6,965 bases of DNA from PeH17 sp964414925. Lineage in GTDB: Bacteria; Bacillota; Clostridia; Christensenellales; CAG-138. How positions within the stretch are numbered: position 1 is the first letter of the stretch; each line of letters starts with the position of its first letter. The position numbers and the translations under genes were made by a program. A model generated the notes under the pieces. The model did not search any database. It was given only the letters and a program-made list of their open reading frames with translations, and was not told where the DNA came from. The DNA lies in contig CAYPXV010000078.1 of the NCBI GenBank assembly GCA_964414925.1, positions 1 through 6,965 of the forward strand, given 5' to 3'. Positions 6,259 through 6,965 of the stretch are shown here, in pieces.

Positions 6259-6282
6259 TGTAATTCTCAATAATAATCGGCA

Positions 6283-6318
6283 CAGGCGATAATGCGGTTT
6301 TAATCACATTGCCGCCTG
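6283..6318 (-). other. Imperfect intergenic hairpin
   Basis: CAGGCGATAATG (6283-6294) pairs with CATTGCCGCCTG (6307-6318) over 12 positions, with one A-C mismatch and one G-U-type pair, around a 12-base loop. It fills most of the 69-base gap between the stop of the YhbS-like GNAT gene (6328) and the start of the small protein gene (6258). On the transcribed strand no U-run follows (TGCCGATTATTATTG), so it is not a classical terminator. It could act as an mRNA processing or stability element, or a partial attenuator. Confidence 0.45.
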
Positions 6319-6327
6319 CCTGTTCGT

Positions 6328-6957
6328 TTATCTGAAAAGTTGAGTATCGAGTTTCAGTTTTTCTTTTGCCGGAAACATCTTATCAAACGCTTCCGCTTCG
6401 TTTTCTTCTACAAAATAACATTCTGGCGGAGTATACTCTCCGTTAATATCGTCAAGATACCCTTCCTCAAGTTCTTTACAAAGGAAAAAGGAAGCATCCT
6501 CGCCTTTCGGCAAATCATGATAACGGATGCCGAACTTACTTGCATAGTCAAAACCGCTTTTGCCGTAAAAGTCAATGTTTCCTTCGAGGCAAATCACCTT
6601 GATACCGTACTCCCTTGCTCGTTCTAAGGTATAATCCAGCAGGAGCTTACCGTAGCCTTGGCGTTTAAACCTCGGAGCAATACAAATCGGACCCATGGCG
6701 GCAATGGGAATGATTTTACCGTTGTCGGCAATAATTTCCGCACGGACAAAAACATTTTGCCCTATAAGTTCGCCGTCCTTTTCAAGAACATAATTCAGCT
6801 CCGAAATGAAATCGGGATAATTTCTCATCCGATTCAACACATAGTGTTCGAGACAACCCGGACGATACACATTCCAAAATGCTTCTCTCACCAGATTTTC
6901 AACTTCTCGACGTTCTTCTTTTCTTTCCAAACGAATGGTATAGTCATATTTATTCAT
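6328..6957 (-). CDS. YhbS-like GNAT family N-acetyltransferase
   Basis: A 209-residue GCN5-related acetyltransferase of the YhbS (COG3153) type. The N-terminus (YTIRLERKEERREVENLV) and GELIGQNVFVRAEI (62-75) form the usual first strands. GPICIAPRFKRQGYGKLLL (89-107) is motif A, where the CoA-binding loop reads K98-R-Q-G101-Y-G103; the first position is Lys instead of the usual Gln or Arg, a conservative change. LEGNIDFYGKSGFDYAS (124-140) is the typical motif B of this group. A C-terminal extension of ~60 residues (GYLDDINGEYTPPECYF onward) is usual for YhbS-like proteins. The acceptor is unknown. ATG 6957 is preceded by GAAAAATA up to the window edge, so its ribosome binding site and promoter lie outside. 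It starts MNKYDY, close to the MNKFEY of the second GNAT, but the two differ elsewhere. Confidence 0.92.
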   Translation of the reverse strand: MNKYDYTIRLERKEERREVENLVREAFWNVYRPGCLEHYVLNRMRNYPDFISELNYVLEKDGELIGQNVFVRAEIIADNGKIIPIAAMGPICIAPRFKRQGYGKLLLDYTLERAREYGIKVICLEGNIDFYGKSGFDYASKFGIRYHDLPKGEDASFFLCKELEEGYLDDINGEYTPPECYFVEENEAEAFDKMFPAKEKLKLDTQLFR

Positions 6958-6965
6958 TATTTTTC

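Noticed and set aside
6259..6270. TTG 6270 as start of the DUF7662-like gene
   Set aside because: Family members begin MSKYK, matching ATG 6258, and the GAGA ribosome site would fall inside the coding region.
6940..6957. Shared MNK-aromatic start of the two GNAT proteins as a sign of recent duplication
   Set aside because: Beyond the first few codons the two proteins differ in length, motifs and C-terminal extension; the likeness is too short to be meaningful.

Overview
All ten genes lie on the minus strand and are packed with short gaps or overlaps. The protein families (M3B oligoendopeptidase F, TraX-like membrane protein, DUF2975-like protein, GyrI-like protein, small GNATs), the purine-rich Shine-Dalgarno sites and the moderate-to-low GC point to a Firmicutes genome, most likely an anaerobic, gut-type Clostridia. 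This is inferred from gene content; nothing in the window fixes the species. There are no RNA genes, insertion sequences, CRISPR arrays or phage genes.

In transcription order (right to left), the first block is a YhbS-like GNAT acetyltransferase (6957-6328), a 67-residue DUF7662-like protein (6258-6055), a four-helix DUF2975-like membrane protein (6027-5485) and a protein that joins four membrane helices to a flavodoxin-like domain (5488-4583). The last two overlap by ATGA. A TraX-family membrane protein (4544-3789) follows. An imperfect hairpin lies between the first GNAT and the small protein.

The second block is a tightly coupled cassette: a GyrI-like protein (3715-3083), a GNAT (3081-2629), a small predicted lipoprotein (2642-2169) and a divergent CDA-superfamily deaminase (2157-1762). 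The junctions are TAATATG, a 14-base overlap, and a stop codon inside the next gene's Shine-Dalgarno. GyrI-like, GNAT and CDA-like families all include enzymes or binders that neutralise small molecules, so a detoxification or stress role is plausible but unproven.

The last gene is oligoendopeptidase F (pepF), starting at 1588 with its own promoter (perfect TATAAT). It is cut by the left edge of the window after residue 529, just before the end of the catalytic domain.

I do not see a clearly new biological system. The points most worth a second look are the membrane-flavodoxin fusion coupled to the DUF2975-like gene, the four-gene putative detoxification cassette, and the altered ribose-pocket region of the deaminase.
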